Shown: positions 1 to 6,756 of the stretch, piece by piece
Numbering within the stretch: the first letter of the stretch is position 1
Layout: each line of letters opens with the position of its first letter
From: Pseudomonadota bacterium
GTDB lineage: Bacteria > Myxococcota_A > Polyangia > Polyangiales > Ga0077539
Assembly (NCBI GenBank): GCA_023428035.1
Contig: JAEYZO010000193.1
Location: 1-15,242 of the forward strand
Reading direction: 5' to 3'
Length of the DNA stretch: 15,242 bases
Notes under the pieces: generated by a model
Told to the model about the DNA's origin: nothing
What the model saw: the letters and a program-made list of their open reading frames with translations, nothing else
Database searches by the model: none
Position numbers and translations under genes: made by a program

Positions 1-379
1 CGTGTGAGCCGTGCGAGCCGTGTGACCCGTGCGAGCCGTGTGACCCGTGCGAGCCGTGCGAGCCGTGCGAGCCGTGCGAGCCGTGCGAGCCGTGCGAGCC
101 GTGCGAGCCGTGCGAGCCGTGCGAGCCGTGCGAGCCGTGTGAGCCGTGCGAGCCGTGTGACCCGTGTGACCCGTGCGAACAGTGCTGGGCGCCGCGCTGC
201 GCGTCGTCGGGGACGATGGCCGGACCCTTCGGTCGGTTCGACGCCTCTTCGCTGGCGCGGTCGGCGATCTCACGCTCCCTGGCCGAGAGCATCGCGCCCG
301 CGTCACGCTTGAACGAAGGGAGCTCCTCGTCGGAGGAGTCGTCGCCAGATTCGTCGCGGTGGTCGTCGGAGCCAGTCAT
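1..379 (-). CDS. His-Gly-Ser repeat protein, probable modified-peptide precursor (HxsA-like), 3' end outside window
   Basis: The frame starts at ATG 379 and stays open to the left edge, giving 126 visible residues. Residues 1-66 are charged and hydrophilic: an acidic patch (SGDDSSDEEL, about 11-20), then a likely helical stretch (SAREREIADRASEEA) and a Pro/Asp linker. Residue 67 is the only Cys. From there the protein is Cys-Ser-His followed by 19 uninterrupted Gly-Ser-His units, that is a run of His-Gly-Ser triplets. There is no signal peptide. GAGG lies about 7 bases upstream of the ATG. The gene follows the HxsB-type maturase by 81 bases on the same strand. Known family: His-Xaa-Ser systems pair a repeat protein with radical SAM maturases. 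Inference: the N-terminal part is a leader and the repeat is the modified core, with His and Ser the residues to be altered. Alternative: an unmodified His-rich metal-binding protein. The true C-terminus is unseen, so the repeat number is a minimum. Precursor role fairly likely, the frame very likely. Confidence 0.78.
   Translation of the reverse strand, partial: MTGSDDHRDESGDDSSDEELPSFKRDAGAMLSAREREIADRASEEASNRPKGPAIVPDDAQRGAQHCSHGSHGSHGSHGSHGSHGSHGSHGSHGSHGSHGSHGSHGSHGSHGSHGSHGSHGSHGSH
2..181. repeat. 9-bp tandem repeat encoding Gly-Ser-His
   Basis: Nineteen exact-length 9-base units fill 2-172, and one degenerate unit fills 173-181, which encodes Cys-Ser-His instead of Gly-Ser-His. On the minus strand the main unit is GGCTCGCAC. 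Ten consecutive identical copies occupy 47-136. The flanking units are GGCTCACAC or GGGTCACAC, which change codons but not residues. The array continues past the left edge. The identical core is typical of recent slippage expansion, and the synonymous changes at the flanks suggest the amino acid pattern is selected. Confidence 0.95.
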
Positions 380-410
380 GATCGCCTCGAGGGGTTGCCA
401 TCCCAGCGCG

Positions 411-434
411 CGCGGGTGGAGCTATCCACCCGCG
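411..434 (-). promoter_or_regulatory. Perfect 10-bp stem with 4-nt loop before the repeat gene
   Basis: CGCGGGTGGA (411-420) and TCCACCCGCG (425-434) are exact reverse complements around a 4-base loop. No T-run follows in either direction, so it does not look like an intrinsic terminator. It overlaps the putative -10 and lies about 32 bases before the repeat-gene ATG. It may be an mRNA-stabilising or processing stem that separates the precursor message from the maturase message, or an operator. Confidence 0.6.
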
Positions 435-458
435 ATACTATCGATTTCGGGCTGTCAA
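432..458 (-). promoter_or_regulatory. Possible promoter for the His-Gly-Ser repeat gene
   Basis: Read on the minus strand, a perfect TTGACA (458-453) is followed after 15 bases by TATCGC (437-432). The -35 is consensus, while the spacer is short and the -10 is only a partial match. It sits just after the hxsB stop and about 53 bases before the repeat-gene ATG. This would let the precursor be made in excess of its enzymes, which is common in such loci. Not proven by the sequence. Confidence 0.4.
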
Positions 459-460
459 CA

Positions 461-1948
461 CTAGCCCGCGTCATGGACGAAGTGATCCCGGTGCCGGTTG
501 ATGGTCCAGCGCCGGAAGACCTCCATGTCCGCGGGGTCGTTCTTGTGGATCTTCTCGAACAGGTAGTCCTGGATGCCCTTGTGCACCATGCACACGGTGC
601 TCTCCCGCATGCGCCCCGAGAGCGAGCCCTGGGTCTTGTAGGTGTGCACCGGGCAGGCCCCGCAGTAGGGGTTGTACGCGCAGTTCACGCAGTCAGGTCG
701 CGCGTCGACGTTCGACCCGAGGGCCAGGGCCCGCACCGTCGGGTGCGACATCATCTGCTTGTAGGTGAGCTCCCCGACCCTCCCGAGGAGGAAGGTGTCG
801 TCGCCCGTCTCGTGGAGCATCCGGGCCTCGTCGCCCGCGAACACCAGGCCGTCGTAGTTGTAGGCGATGGCCGAGAGCCCCGCGCCCGAGGGGCTGCGGA
901 TGTCGAGGAAGTTCGGGTCTTCGCCGTTGAGGATCTTCGTGAGGAAGATCGCCGCGTAGCGCTCGAGGATCTGCGTGCCCTGCTTGTTGAGCTCGATGAT
1001 GTAGTCAGTCGTGTCGCGGTAGAACCGCAGGTACTCCTCGCGGGGGTACTCCACGCGGTGCGCGGTCTTCTCCATGAACCCGAAGGGGTCGATGGGCCGG
1101 AGGAACAGCGCCTTGCACCCGAGCGAGGCGTAGGTGTCGACGATCTCGCGGCCACGCGAGAGGGCCTCGCGCGTCGTCGTGAGCAGGGCCTCGACGTGAT
1201 AGAGCGAGGTGTCGAGCCCGCGCTCGGCGTAGGCCTCGTTGATGCGCTTGATCCAGCGCACCGCGGCTTTGAAGGCGCTCGAGCCCACGAGCTTTCGCTG
1301 CTTGTCGTGCAGGTGCTCGGGCCCGTCGATGCTGGTGCAGATCTGCACCTTGTGGTCGAGCAGGAACGAGAGCTTCTCCTCGTCCATGAGGGCGAGGTTC
1401 GACACCATCGTGAACTCGAGCTGCTTGCCGAGGGCGCGGTTCTTCTCGAGCGCGTACTCGATGGTGTGCTTCACCACCGGGAAGTTCACCAGCGGCTCTC
1501 CGCCCTGGAACTCGATGGTGACGAAGTGCGACGAGCTCGACAGCGCGAGGTCGACGGACTTCTCCGCGACCTCCTTGGTCATGTCGGTCTGCGTCGCGGT
1601 CATGTCAGCGCGCGACGCGTGGCAGTAGACGCAGGTCTCGTTGCACCGCAGCGTCACCACCATCATGTGCAGGTTCGGCCCGAGCTCGAGGAAGCGCTTG
1701 CGGCGCTTCAGGCGCTCGACCGCGGCGGGCACGTCGAACTCCGCGCGGATGAGGTTGGCCGCCTTCAAGCGCGACCACAGACCGCTGCCGCGCTCGACGG
1801 TGCCCTCGGCGAAGGCCTTGAACTCCGGCCGCTCGAGCATCACCCAGTCGCCCTGGGCGTTGCTCACCACGTAGGCCCCGTCGACCTCGCGAACCCTGAA
1901 GAACGCGGGGAAGGTCGCGCTGGGCTTCTCGACGCCGGCGAGCATCAC
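461..1948 (-). CDS. hxsB: Radical SAM/SPASM peptide maturase, HxsB type
   Basis: A 495-residue protein (494 if ATG 1945 is used; GTG 1948 overlaps the stop of the upstream gene as GTGA). Residues about 13-70 form a small N-terminal domain (FFRVREVDGAYVVSNAQGD) typical of HxsB, of possible peptide-recognition type. The radical SAM cluster motif is TLRCNETCVYC with C102, C106, C109, followed by IEFQGGEPLVNF (145-156) and SIDGPEHLHD. The C-terminal part has YNYDG, DEARMLHETGDD and a SPASM-like Cys set C420, C423, C429, C432, C453 for auxiliary Fe-S clusters. These blocks match my recollection of the His-Xaa-Ser maturase HxsB closely. The expected role is cytosolic reductive cleavage of S-adenosylmethionine to start radical chemistry on the His-Gly-Ser repeats encoded next door. 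It is the last gene of a three-gene overlapping set. The exact bond formed cannot be read from sequence. The family call is strong. Confidence 0.9.
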   Translation of the reverse strand: MMLAGVEKPSATFPAFFRVREVDGAYVVSNAQGDWVMLERPEFKAFAEGTVERGSGLWSRLKAANLIRAEFDVPAAVERLKRRKRFLELGPNLHMMVVTLRCNETCVYCHASRADMTATQTDMTKEVAEKSVDLALSSSSHFVTIEFQGGEPLVNFPVVKHTIEYALEKNRALGKQLEFTMVSNLALMDEEKLSFLLDHKVQICTSIDGPEHLHDKQRKLVGSSAFKAAVRWIKRINEAYAERGLDTSLYHVEALLTTTREALSRGREIVDTYASLGCKALFLRPIDPFGFMEKTAHRVEYPREEYLRFYRDTTDYIIELNKQGTQILERYAAIFLTKILNGEDPNFLDIRSPSGAGLSAIAYNYDGLVFAGDEARMLHETGDDTFLLGRVGELTYKQMMSHPTVRALALGSNVDARPDCVNCAYNPYCGACPVHTYKTQGSLSGRMRESTVCMVHKGIQDYLFEKIHKNDPADMEVFRRWTINRHRDHFVHDAG

Positions 1949-2160
1949 GCGAGGCCCTCCTTGCGAGAGAGGCCGAGGGCGAAGTTGCCGAGCTCCTGGG
2001 CGACCTTGCGCTCGCGCTCGGGGCGCTTCGCGCTCACGCGCACGACCTGGTAGTCGCCCTCGTCGCTGAGCTCGATCTGCGCGAAGCGCGCGAAGGCGTC
2101 GATGGCCCCCTGCACGGCCTTGAGCGCGTAGAGATCCTTGTGGAAGCGGCGCTCGATCAC
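1945..2160 (-). CDS. Small HxsD-like protein
   Basis: A 71-residue frame starting at GTG 2160, whose GTGA overlaps the stop of the preceding hxsD, and ending in TGA that overlaps the hxsB start. Tight overlaps on both sides imply translational coupling. The sequence has YALKAVQGA near the start, a middle strand (GDYQVVRVSA) and a C-terminal block (QELGNFALGL). The same order (Y-x-L-x-A-V-x-G-A, then A-Y-x-V, then E-L-x-N-x-L-L) is visible in the larger HxsD-type protein upstream, so the two look like paralogues. Small proteins of this shape accompany radical SAM/SPASM maturases, and a substrate-binding or partner role is plausible but not shown. No membrane segment, signal peptide or cysteine. 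Confidence 0.72.
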   Translation of the reverse strand: MIERRFHKDLYALKAVQGAIDAFARFAQIELSDEGDYQVVRVSAKRPERERKVAQELGNFALGLSRKEGLA

Positions 2161-2663
2161 GGCTTGGCCTCGGGTGAGGGCTCCGCGCCCGAGGAGGCCT
2201 CGGTGGGGGTCTTCTTGCGGTACTTCTCCTCCCACGACATCGCGATGCCGAGGGGGTCGTCGAAGCTGTCTTCGCTGAAGTCGAAGGAGGCCAGGTCGTC
2301 GAGCGAGGGCTCGGCCATCGAGCCCGCGAGGGCCTGCGCGGTGACCGTCTCGATCACCACGCGGTTCTCCTCGATGATCTTCTGGCGCCACGCCTGGGTG
2401 AGGAGCTCGTTGATGAGCTCGCCCACCATCGCGCGCCGCGAGGCCTCGTCGCCCGCGCCGGACTTCTCGGTCAGGGTCACCGAGTAGGCGCCGGCCCTGG
2501 GGCGGTCGAGCAGCACGTAGCAGCGGTCGATGAAGATGAACGCGGCGCCGTAGACCGCCTCCAGGGGGTAGACCGCCGCGTCGACGGTGACCGTGACGCT
2601 GCCCTCGGAGGGGTCGGTCACCACGATGTCGGACGGGAATCCTTCGAGCGTTTGCGTGCCCAT
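2157..2663 (-). CDS. hxsD: HxsD-type His-Xaa-Ser system protein
   Basis: A 168-residue protein from ATG 2663, preferred over an upstream in-frame start at 2753 because similarity begins here and AAGGAT lies 11 bases upstream. Key blocks: VDAAVYPLEAVYGAAF with Y32-A41, IDRCYVLL, and ELINELLTQAWRQKIIEENR followed by VTAQALA. These correspond to the conserved HxsD pattern (YxLEAIxxAAYRF ... NELLxxxLRxxIxxET). HxsD has no established enzymatic activity and is a cytosolic partner of the maturases. About 40 C-terminal residues form an acidic, Pro/Ser-rich tail (EPSLDDLASFDFSEDSFDD) that seems additional to the usual short family form. Its stop overlaps the next gene by four bases. First gene of the overlapping hxsD / hxsD-like / hxsB set. 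Confidence 0.8.
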   Translation of the reverse strand: MGTQTLEGFPSDIVVTDPSEGSVTVTVDAAVYPLEAVYGAAFIFIDRCYVLLDRPRAGAYSVTLTEKSGAGDEASRRAMVGELINELLTQAWRQKIIEENRVVIETVTAQALAGSMAEPSLDDLASFDFSEDSFDDPLGIAMSWEEKYRKKTPTEASSGAEPSPEAKP

Positions 2664-2878
2664 GCGTCTGAGAGATCCTTCCCGAAGACCCTGAAATGGG
2701 GTGCTTTTGCAAAACGGGGGCCGAGTCTGCCACCGCGGGTCCGAAGTCCGCAATCCGCCTCAGGAGACCTGTTGGCAGAGGGGACGTCGGCGAGGAGAGC
2801 GGCGGCGTCGGGCGGTACATCTTTGCGCAACGCCCGCAGCGCGCCGCGCGGATGCGTGGTCCGCCCACCGCCCGAGCG
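2664..2878. other. Gap between methyltransferase gene and hxsD
   Basis: A 215-base gap with no coding frame that looks real. On the minus strand TTGCAA occurs near 2711-2716, but no convincing -10 follows at normal spacing, and there is no T-tailed hairpin. I cannot say whether hxsD has its own promoter or is read from the methyltransferase gene. Confidence 0.5.
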
Positions 2879-3805
2879 TCAAGGGGCCGTCACCCTCACC
2901 ATCCACTGGTTGCTCCCCTCGGGGGTGATGGGCCGCCGCTCCACGCAGCGCAGCGCCGGGGCCGCGCGGGCGATCACCGCGAGGGCGTCGTCGGCGCCGT
3001 CGTTGCGGTAGTGCTCGAAGCCCGAGGGCCCCTCCTCGGCGCGCTGGGCCTGCTCGCGGGTGCGCAGCAGCCCGAAGGCCACGTTGTCGACCACCGTGAG
3101 CGTGCCGTTCGGTCGCAGCAGCCCGGCGATAGCCCTCACCGCCGCCTCGGGGTCGCGGAAGTGATTCCAGCTCCGGAGCACCAGCGCGTGGTCGAAGCGC
3201 TCCTCGCCCGCGAGCGACTCGGCGTCTCCGACGCGCAGCTCGGCCCAGGGCCACCGCGCGCGCAGCGCCGCGACGTGCGCCGCGTCGGGGTCGACGCCGA
3301 CGTACCGCAGCCCCTCACGCACCCTCCCTTCGAGGATGTCCCCGTACGGCCCCTGCCCGCAGCCCACGTCGATCACGCTCCCGGTGAGCCCCGAGAGGAG
3401 CCCGCGCACCCGGGCGTCGTCCTCGCCGAACACGTCCCGCGGGGAGGGCGCCCACAGGCCCGCGCACGACGCGCGCGCCGGGCACGACGCGCAGCGCGGG
3501 TCGACGAAGAGCTTGCGCAGGTCGGCGCTGAAATCATCGGGCGCACCCTTCTGCGACACGTCGACGTAGACCTGCCCGAGCGACCGTACGACATCGTCGA
3601 CCTCGCCCGCGGAGAAGTCCGTCGTGCGCGTCTGGAAGAGACCGACCTTCGCGCCGCGCCGCACGAACAGCGAGGTCTCGCGAGGCCACGCGCGAGGGCC
3701 CGCGCGGTACACCGGGCAGCCCTCGTGCGTGTCTCCGCGGAGGTCTCCCACCGCGCGCACGAGGGTGTAGTTGAACGAGTTCGACCGTGGCCCCGCGGCG
3801 TTCAT
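2879..3805 (-). CDS. Class I SAM-dependent methyltransferase with N-terminal radical-SAM-auxiliary-like cysteine region
   Basis: A 308-residue protein from ATG 3805. Residues about 140-300 form a class I methyltransferase fold: motif I VIDVGCGQGPYG (144-155), the acidic residue D172 at the end of strand 2 (YVGVDPDAA), a GDAESL segment, the LRSWNHF region and LRPNGTLTVVDN. Residues 1-135 are not part of the usual fold. They hold C30 and a cluster C105-x2-C108-x5-C114-Gly (CASCPARASCAGLW), which resembles the C-terminal Fe-S region of the neighbouring radical SAM protein (CAACVFDAQCSGVF). The N-terminal half thus looks like a radical SAM auxiliary domain without its catalytic barrel. Inference: it methylates a peptide or small-molecule product of the locus, and the N-terminal part may bind a cluster or the substrate. 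The target is unknown. It lies divergent to the HEXXH gene with 29 bases between starts. Confidence 0.75.
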   Translation of the reverse strand: MNAAGPRSNSFNYTLVRAVGDLRGDTHEGCPVYRAGPRAWPRETSLFVRRGAKVGLFQTRTTDFSAGEVDDVVRSLGQVYVDVSQKGAPDDFSADLRKLFVDPRCASCPARASCAGLWAPSPRDVFGEDDARVRGLLSGLTGSVIDVGCGQGPYGDILEGRVREGLRYVGVDPDAAHVAALRARWPWAELRVGDAESLAGEERFDHALVLRSWNHFRDPEAAVRAIAGLLRPNGTLTVVDNVAFGLLRTREQAQRAEEGPSGFEHYRNDGADDALAVIARAAPALRCVERRPITPEGSNQWMVRVTAP

Positions 3806-3834
3806 CGGGCACGTCGAGTGTATGCTCGCCGCGC

Positions 3835-5130
3835 ATGGCCACGAGCACCGCGCGCGCCGACGGCCGCGCCCGCCCGCCCGCGATCACCCCGCGCGACCTC
3901 ACCATCCCCGAGCCCGGGTCGACCACCGCGCGCGACGTGCTCTCGCTGGCGATGCGACGGCTCCTCGCGGAGTTCCGCAGGCTCCCGCGCCTGCTCCCCG
4001 CGACGGCGAGCGAGCGCCGCGAGGTGGAGTCCTTCGCGAGCCTCGTCGACGACCTCTACGCGTCGCAGCCGGGCCTCGTCGCGAGCCTCCTGCGGCGGCC
4101 CACGGTGGGCGCCCTCGCTCGCTGCCTGCGCCGCCACCTCGGGCCAGGCTCGGACCACGCGGCGGCCCTCTCGATCGGTCGAGCGCTGCGCGCCACGGTG
4201 GCCTTCGAGCTCGCGCTCGCGGGCGCGCTCCCCGCGGTGATCCAGCAGACGCGGCTGCCCTCGCGGCTCCTGTCGCTCGGCGCGCGGGTCGCGCTCGACC
4301 TGCCCGACGAGGCCGCGGTCACCTTCGCCAACGGTCGCCTCCGCGTCGAGCACCCGACGGGGGCTCGCGACGTCGACCTCGCGCCCGTCACCTCGAAAGG
4401 CACCACGCCCGAGGGCTTCTCGCGCCCCTACCACGCCCTCGTCGACGGGATGGCCCTCGCGCTCGCCGACAACAACCCGCTGCAGATGTACGAGGCCCAC
4501 CCTGACAAGTTCGGCAACGCCATCGACCTCGGCGGCAGAGACGTCTCCGCGTGGGTCGACGAGCTGCGCGCGTGCCTCGACCTGATCGAGCGTCACCTTC
4601 CCGAGCTGCGCGCCGAGATCGGGCTGTTCATCCAGCAGGTGGTGCCCGTGGGCTACGACGACCACAAGCACCTGTCGGCCTCGTACCAGGAGGACATCGG
4701 CACGATCTACATGACCCTGCACCCCAACCGGATGACGATGACCGAGGCGCTCATCCACGAGTTCTCGCACAACAAGCTCAACGCCCTCTTCGAGCTCGAC
4801 CCGGTGCTCGAGAACGCCTTCTGGCCGCTCTACACCTCGCCGGTGCGCCCCGACCCGAGGCCGCTGCACGGGATCGTGCTGGCGGTGCACGCGTTTCAGC
4901 CCGTGGCGAGGCTCTACGAGCGCATGACCGAGGCGGGCGACGACCGCGCGAAGAGCCCTGACTTTCAACGGCGCTTCAAGCAGGTGCGGCAGCTCAACCA
5001 CCTCGGCGCGACGGTGGTGCTCGACAACGGACGTCCCACCGACGTGGGGCGCGGCCTGCTCGACGAGTTCCGCCGGTGGGACGTGCATTTCGGCGAGCGC
5101 GAGCTGGCCGACGTCTCGCTCGACCACTGA
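3835..5130 (+). CDS. HEXXH-motif putative peptide modification protein
   Basis: A 431-residue protein from ATG 3835. A GTG at 3787 would add 16 residues but would overlap the divergent methyltransferase start. No clear ribosome binding site is seen, and TATGCT at 3821-3826 hints at a short or leaderless message. The C-terminal half holds EALIHEFSHNKLNALFEL with H308-E309-x-x-H312, then YTSPVRPDPRPLHGIVL with H345, and H352-A-F. This order (HExxH, then Asp-Pro-Arg-Pro-Leu-His-Gly) is the signature of the HEXXH motif domain found beside radical SAM peptide maturases. Members of that family have been linked to iron and 2-oxoglutarate-dependent hydroxylation rather than proteolysis; I rely on memory for this. 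The N-terminal 200 residues are helical and unassigned. It is the only plus-strand gene of the locus, convergent with the radical SAM gene (4-base gap). A tailoring role on the repeat peptide is inferred from position. Confidence 0.75.
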   Translation: MATSTARADGRARPPAITPRDLTIPEPGSTTARDVLSLAMRRLLAEFRRLPRLLPATASERREVESFASLVDDLYASQPGLVASLLRRPTVGALARCLRRHLGPGSDHAAALSIGRALRATVAFELALAGALPAVIQQTRLPSRLLSLGARVALDLPDEAAVTFANGRLRVEHPTGARDVDLAPVTSKGTTPEGFSRPYHALVDGMALALADNNPLQMYEAHPDKFGNAIDLGGRDVSAWVDELRACLDLIERHLPELRAEIGLFIQQVVPVGYDDHKHLSASYQEDIGTIYMTLHPNRMTMTEALIHEFSHNKLNALFELDPVLENAFWPLYTSPVRPDPRPLHGIVLAVHAFQPVARLYERMTEAGDDRAKSPDFQRRFKQVRQLNHLGATVVLDNGRPTDVGRGLLDEFRRWDVHFGERELADVSLDH

Positions 5131-5134
5131 GCGG

Positions 5135-6736
5135 CTACGAGGCGCGCAGGGCCTCCATCACGCCGCGCACCGACGCGACGAGGTCCTCCGACGGGCGCTC
5201 GACGGGGCGGCGCAGTCGGTACCCGCCGCTCACGCTCGCGCCCTTCACCGCGAAGGACACGGTGACCGTATTGCCGTCGTCGGTGTCGAGCTCCACCGCC
5301 GCGCCGCGGCCCTGCGCGTCTAGCGAGACGCCGCGCCAGGTGAGCGAGCCGAAGGGCGCCCGCGCCCGCAGCCGCGCGAGGCACTGGCCGATGCGCCAGT
5401 CGAGCGTCGGCGACAGCGACCGACCCCGCGGCGCGTGGAAGGCCGCGTCGTCGTCCACCCCGTGCAGCACCGTCGCGCCGCCGCCGTCGCAGAGCCGGTC
5501 GAGCAGCGCGCGCAGGAGCGTCACCGCAGCGCCTCCGTCGCTCGCGTCGACGAGGTGCAGCGAGAAGCGGTCCGTCGCCGCAGCGCCGCCCGCGCCGCGA
5601 CCGCCGCGTCGGAGCGCGACCACCGCGAAGGCTCCGCCCACTCCCTCGAAGCGCAGCGTGTACGCGCCCTCGCGGGAGTCTTCGTGCACCGCCGGCGCCG
5701 CGAAGGGCGGGGGAGGGGACCAGCCCTTCAGCCGGTCGACGAAGGGCCTAGCGTGCAGGGTGAAGAGCCGCTGCGCGGGGTCGAGCACGGCGAGGCGCTC
5801 GGGCGTCACGGGCTGCAGCTCGTCGAGGCCGTAGAAGCGCTCGTAGGTCTCGAACACGCCGCTGCACTGCGCGTCGAAGACGCACGCGGCGCAGCGCGCG
5901 GGCTTGAGCTTGTCGCGGCGCTTGACCTGATACTTGTCCCACGCGGCGCTGAGCTGGTCGCGGTCGTCGACGGCGACGGTGAAGGTGGTCTCGCCGTCGT
6001 GGTGGATCCACGGCGCCAGCGCGGGCGCGACGCAGTACGGGAGGTTCCCGATGTTCACGTCGAAGCCCGGCGCGCGCGCCTCGAAGCCCTCGACCATCTC
6101 CGTCAGCGACGGGACCATGTCGGAGTAGCGCGGGAGCATCGCGCGCATCTCGTCCTCGGTGCGCACGCCGGCGTCGAGGGGCCGGATCATGTCGAGGTGG
6201 AGCTGCACCACGCCGTGCTTGAGCAACAGGTCAGGGAAGGCGGTCACCGACTCGTAGTTCGAGCGCACGACGCACATGTTCACGGTCGTGCGCTGGCCCC
6301 GCTCGCGCAGGTTCGCGAGCGTCTGCGACAGCCGCATGAAGGACCCGAGCTTCTTCGTCGTGCGCTCGTGCGCCAGCGCCGTCGCGCCCTGAAACGACAG
6401 CCGCCAGGTGAAGCGCCCGCCCGTCGCGAGGACCTCGTCGACGAAGTCACCGCGGGCGGTCTTCACGCCGTTGGTGAACACCACCACCTCGTCGAAGCCG
6501 AGCGCCACCGCCGAGCGCACCACGTCGAGGAAATCAGGCTGGAGCGTGGGCTCGCCGCCGAGCAGCGTGACCTTGCGCAGGCCCTGGGCGCGCCCCTCGC
6601 GCAGCCGCTCGATCACCTCGGAGCCCTCGATGGGGAAGGCCTCGCGCTGCGCCGTCCGCTGCCCGCTCACGCAGAAGACGCAGCGGTTGTTACACATGTG
6701 CCCGAGCTGGATCTCGAACTGCCGGTCGGGTTCCAC
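5135..6736 (-). CDS. Radical SAM protein with twitch/SPASM-like Cys motif and long C-terminal extension
   Basis: A 533-residue protein. The start is GTG 6736, since an in-frame stop lies just upstream and the next Met (14) directly precedes the cluster motif. The 4Fe-4S motif is HMCNNRCVFC (C15, C19, C22), followed by LLGGEPTLQPDF (58-69), VFTNGVKT and LDMIRPLDAG. A second Cys set is C235, C282, C285, C291 (CAACVFDAQCSG), probably an auxiliary cluster. Residues about 345-533 are an extra domain rich in strands that I do not recognise. It does not show the HxsC cluster motif and is not called hxsC, although it may fill that place in this locus. It follows the aldo/keto reductase by 20 bases and is probably in one operon with it. 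The substrate is unknown. Confidence 0.8.
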   Translation of the reverse strand: MEPDRQFEIQLGHMCNNRCVFCVSGQRTAQREAFPIEGSEVIERLREGRAQGLRKVTLLGGEPTLQPDFLDVVRSAVALGFDEVVVFTNGVKTARGDFVDEVLATGGRFTWRLSFQGATALAHERTTKKLGSFMRLSQTLANLRERGQRTTVNMCVVRSNYESVTAFPDLLLKHGVVQLHLDMIRPLDAGVRTEDEMRAMLPRYSDMVPSLTEMVEGFEARAPGFDVNIGNLPYCVAPALAPWIHHDGETTFTVAVDDRDQLSAAWDKYQVKRRDKLKPARCAACVFDAQCSGVFETYERFYGLDELQPVTPERLAVLDPAQRLFTLHARPFVDRLKGWSPPPPFAAPAVHEDSREGAYTLRFEGVGGAFAVVALRRGGRGAGGAAATDRFSLHLVDASDGGAAVTLLRALLDRLCDGGGATVLHGVDDDAAFHAPRGRSLSPTLDWRIGQCLARLRARAPFGSLTWRGVSLDAQGRGAAVELDTDDGNTVTVSFAVKGASVSGGYRLRRPVERPSEDLVASVRGVMEALRAS

Positions 6737-6756
6737 GGGCGGCCATCATAGGGCCC

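Noticed and set aside
4..2053. Plus-strand frames over the repeat array and hxsB
   Set aside because: They translate the 9-base repeat as Arg-Ala-Ser or run antisense to hxsB with low-complexity sequence; the minus-strand reading gives a start, ribosome binding site and coherent context.
2664..2753. Upstream in-frame extension of hxsD by 30 residues
   Set aside because: The extra residues have no family similarity and ATG 2663 has a ribosome binding site.
3802..5127. Minus-strand 441-residue frame antisense to the HEXXH gene
   Set aside because: Composition (Arg, Val, Glu, His, Gly) of an antisense shadow; the plus strand carries the conserved HExxH and DPRPLHG blocks.
5135..6736. Assignment of the second radical SAM protein as HxsC
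   Set aside because: The cluster motif HMCNNRCVFCVSGQ and the downstream blocks differ from what I recall for HxsC, and it is much longer.
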